DNA from: Zeus faber
Lineage: Eukaryota; Chordata; Actinopteri; Zeiformes; Zeidae
Reading direction: 5' to 3'
Assembly (NCBI GenBank): GCA_960531495.1
Contig: OY482848.1
Span: 30,690,677-30,754,676 of the forward strand
Length of the DNA stretch: 64,000 bases
Shown one piece after another: positions 61,954-64,000 of this stretch (position 1 is its first letter; the number at the start of each line of letters is the position of its first letter). Under the pieces are notes generated by a model that was not told the origin of the DNA, searched no databases, and saw nothing but the letters and a program-made list of their open reading frames with translations. The translations under genes and the position numbers were made by a program.

Positions 61954-62970
61954 AAAATGAAATAAAAAATAATGGAAATGTGTTTTTCTGACGATATGAT
62001 TTTGACCATTTTTACTGTTTCAAGTTCTATCCCTATTTATAGCTAAATTTCACTGTCGAACAGCCTGGAATCTTTTATAGCAAGGACCAAAGTCAGCAGA
62101 ACACACAGGAAAAAAATCAAACCACAATGTGTTTATTCTATTTCCAAAACAGTTCTGTTAAAAATATTTTGTGCTCGTCTGCAGCCAAGAAACAGAGCCC
62201 TGTGAAGCCCTTTGAACGTTTGAGTAATGGATGACATCCAAGAATGTCATATACAAACCCATTCCAAGCCTTTGACCTACTGCTGTATATGTTAAAGGTT
62301 AGTATATGTATTTATTAATTATTATTAAAAAAAATGTCTGTCCATTAGTGCCCTTAATAACTTTTTTATGTGCTATGGTTGCTTAACCTTTCTTTAATTT
62401 CCCAAATGATATTTATTACTAGTTTAACTATTGTAATATAAAGTAAATTATTGTATTATACAACACTTTTCACACTTCAGATTCTGATTGTAGTGTGAAA
62501 GATTTGGACACTATAGATTTGGACAGGACAGGTCCAGATATCTAGCCTGCTAATATCTTGGGTGTTAGCGACATGTCGGCGAGGATTCAGCGATCTCTAG
62601 GATCGCATCTTTGAACAGTTCACGCACAGCGCTGATTTGACTCTGATCTGGGGCTTTTGTCTGCAATCTCCAAAAATTGTCTTTGAGTGGGAAATCGGGG
62701 CTACAATTATGTAATCTGAACTTGACATTAGGTAGAATCCGTTTTTTATTTAGTTAGTTATTTAGTTAATCTCCACCTGTATTGGGCCTACCTTGTCCCT
62801 GATGCCTTGCCTCATGGTTTCCCTCTCAGCCTCCATCTTGGCATACTTGTCCTTCCTCTCCTCCTCCTGCTGCCTCAGTGCCTCCTGGCGCTCCTCCTCC
62901 TTCTTGGCTGCATCAGGATCCTCTTCTTTCTCCTCCCCACCAAGCATCTTTCCCACATCAGGAGGACCTC
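54562..62970 (-). CDS. cplx1: complexin (CPLX1/2 class), two of its exons
   Basis: Complexin binds the assembled SNARE complex at synapses and both clamps and promotes calcium-triggered vesicle fusion (family knowledge). Exon 62792-62970 encodes the accessory and central helices, and exon 54562-54756 the C-terminal domain, joined in phase 0. SNARE-contact residues known in CPLX1 (Arg48, Tyr52, Arg59, Lys69, Tyr70) are all present by position. The C-terminus has no CAAX motif, which excludes CPLX3/4. [26 protein letters not shown] and the LKK end favour CPLX1 over CPLX2, while the Glu-rich C-terminal run is CPLX2-like, so the symbol is provisional. The first exon (about ten residues) is not in the window. 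Confidence 0.9.
55038..55195. repeat. imperfect tandem duplication (2 x about 80 bp)
   Basis: Two neighbouring blocks share gatgtagctgaaccgacggt versus gatgcagccggaccggcggt, then ttgcgctgg and atgcgctgg, and a catttg segment. It lies in the complexin intron. Function and class unknown. Confidence 0.6.
55975..56160 (-). repeat. MITE segment, copy of 27240-27390
   Basis: The inverted text matches 27240-27390 over most of its length (for example atttcccggaatattgatcc and tgttactaggtct). Confidence 0.65.
56390..57280 (-). pseudogene. gag-like retrotransposon fragment, 3' part
   Basis: A minus-strand frame (57274-56666) reads [17 protein letters not shown]-type text in a neighbouring frame, then [20 protein letters not shown] and [18 protein letters not shown]. 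This resembles gag-like proteins of fish DIRS/gypsy-type elements. Frames shift several times. The 5' part continues at 58508-58858 beyond a LINE insert. Confidence 0.45.
57360..58505 (+). mobile_element. 5'-truncated Rex1/L2-like LINE copy
   Basis: From acatgactgtgtg the copy follows the complete LINE from about 9618 onward: [42 protein letters not shown], then the 3' UTR ending gacaaataaa and cttgaat repeats. Deletions and frameshifts break the ORF. It sits in the gag-like fragment of opposite strand. Confidence 0.88.
58508..58858 (-). pseudogene. gag-like retrotransposon fragment, 5' part
   Basis: A minus-strand frame starts [20 protein letters not shown] and includes [20 protein letters not shown] and a Cys-rich segment (DCAACTAL). 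This Cys-rich head resembles the gag-like ORF of fish DIRS-type elements. It stops at the LINE 3' end. Confidence 0.5.
59165..59482 (+). repeat. dispersed repeat, copy 2
   Basis: Second copy of the repeat at 38880-39210, in the same orientation. Similarity is interrupted by short indels. Confidence 0.6.
59622..59700 (-). mobile_element. Rex1/L2-like LINE 3' end, very short copy
   Basis: Three attcaag units are followed by the last 60 bases of the LINE 3' UTR in inverted orientation. An extreme 5' truncation. Confidence 0.85.
59735..60040. repeat. compound GT/TA/CA arrays
   Basis: (GT)n, (TA)n and (CA)n runs in the complexin intron, followed by TC-rich sequence at 60130-60300. Confidence 0.9.
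60619..61240. repeat. ACTTAG-based minisatellite
   Basis: About 620 bases are built from ACTTAGATTT, ACTTAGAT and ACTTAGGT modules, often in a 26-bp order. Copies are diverged and partly rearranged. No spacers or coding frame are present. Confidence 0.92.
61250..62791. other. complexin intron, no gene seen
   Basis: Contains (TA)n near 61747-61782 and (TCTA)n near 61913-61953. The remainder is AT-rich with no recognised repeat or exon. Confidence 0.45.
62792..62970 (-). CDS. cplx1: complexin helix exon
   Basis: The minus-strand acceptor ctcctag completes a split Gly codon and the donor is gtaggc, phase 0 out. It encodes [39 protein letters not shown] and [17 protein letters not shown], covering the accessory and central helices. 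The GPPDV stretch differs from the ATKDM that I recall in mammals. Confidence 0.95.
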
Positions 62971-63436
62971 CTAGGAGGGGAGTAAAGGGAAGCAAAAGGA
63001 GGGCAATTGTATTAAAGATTTCTGAAGGAGAAGAAGTTTAAACAGAGAGATGTTAGACATATGCACTAATACCACTGACGGCTCTTATAAATGTTAATAC
63101 ACAAGAAAATACATCTCTTGGATGGTGAGGGAAGATATCTGTTCAATGGACAGTGGAAAATAACACTGTGAGCTATGTGGGGTATGTACAGTATTACAAA
63201 TGACAGGAAGAGACTGAAGTCGCCCTGATCATGTAAATAATCACTATCATCTATGATTGCTGTATGATGTACAGTATGCCAGATATATTTTAACAAATCA
63301 GCCAAGTGCAACGCCTTTAAGTTTTGAAAAGAAAACATAAAATCTCCTTTTTGAGGATGGGGGAACTCCTATTTTAGTCCCTTGTGTGTATTTTTTATTA
63401 CATGTTTTGAATGATGGTAATATCACATTTTATTCA
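62971..63436. other. complexin intron, nothing clear
   Basis: No first complexin exon (M-x-FVMKQAL type) is found on the minus strand here. Confidence 0.45.
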
Positions 63437-63640
63437 AAACTGCTTTTTGCAACAACAAAAAAATTCATCATTTAGCAGACGCTTTTGTTCAAAGCAACTT
63501 AATTATTCATGGACCGATGGACACAGCCATCAGCAGCAATTAGGGGGTAAGTGGCTTGCTGAAGGGCACTTCAGCATACTACCAGGAGGAGCGAGGGATC
63601 GAACCGGCAACCTTCCCATTACTGGGGGGGGGGTACGTTT
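63437..63640 (+). repeat. fish interspersed repeat (SINE-like)
   Basis: Text such as catcatttagcagacgcttt, gtggcttgctgaagggcact and gggatcgaaccggcaacctt is a high-copy fish repeat with a B-box-like segment. The class is uncertain. Confidence 0.6.
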
Positions 63641-64000
63641 TGGGAACATACTGGCTTGTTTTGTCATAAGGTAAAAAATTCAAAAGTGAAATTATTTTTT
63701 GGGAAATTGAACTGCTCATGTCGCTCGAAGCCTAAAAGTCAAAAGGGAACATAACGAGCGGCTTTATTCTGCATTTGACCGATGTAAGAAGTACAAACGC
63801 TGTTACAAGCACGACACATGCTTGTGTGGTTCGATTTGGGAGATTTGTACAGTGCTGTAATTGCAGTTAAATGGCAAAGAGTGCCGCCGAGTCTCGATGA
63901 GAGCGACCGAGTTATCTTTGCAGAGCTTAATACCGACTTCCGAGTGCGAACTACGTTATATCCTGAAGCTTTAAGCCTTTGAATGTATGGCTTACGCAAG
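63641..64000. other. complexin intron end, unrecognised
   Basis: A minus-strand open frame (63999-63739, running to the edge) shows no motif that I know and no splice context. Probably repeat-derived. Confidence 0.35.

Overview
The window is teleost fish genomic DNA. It holds vertebrate genes split by GT-AG introns, very long (GT)n, (TC)n and (GATA)n microsatellites, and Rex1/L2-like LINEs, a tRNA-derived SINE, Tc1 and hAT-like repeats of kinds common in fish. One run of 200 Ns (18801-19000) marks an assembly gap. No bacterial, CRISPR or operon-like structure is present.

Three protein genes can be supported exon by exon. (1) The 3' part of tdrd7 (+, 1-21854), encoding a Tudor-domain germ-granule and lens protein, is seen as twelve in-frame exons, with a coding segment missing around the gap. 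(2) tmod1 (+, coding 34562-47008) encodes a pointed-end actin capper. All coding exons are seen, plus a second, phase-compatible terminal exon that would give a different C-terminal tail. A GC-rich candidate promoter and first exon with CRE and MEF2-type sites lies at 25140-25610. (3) A complexin of the CPLX1/2 class (-, exons 54562-54756 and 62792-62970) has its first coding exon outside the window or unseen. tdrd7 and tmod1 lie in the same order and orientation as I recall for human 9q22.33. tmod1 and complexin converge.

Mobile DNA fills the introns and spacers. tdrd7 intron 5208-14710 contains an old, broken LINE on the minus strand. A minus-strand SINE and a complete Rex1/L2-like LINE with an intact 975-codon ORF both sit inside it. 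The latter insertion is bounded by a 6-bp duplication, and removing it rejoins the old LINE's reading frame. Further pieces of the same LINE family lie at 4007, 17734, 57360 and 59622. Other remnants are an L1-like LINE (22690-25010) holding a foreign reverse-transcriptase fragment, a Tc1 transposon (50828-52191) with one stop, one frameshift and no recognisable left end, a gag-like retrotransposon fragment split by a LINE (56390-58858), and several MITE-like repeats. The complexin intron also carries a roughly 620-bp minisatellite built on ACTTAG units.

The observation I rate most worth checking is the alternative tmod1 terminal exon at 45313-45416. The nested retrotransposon stack and the microsatellites that sit at splice sites come next.
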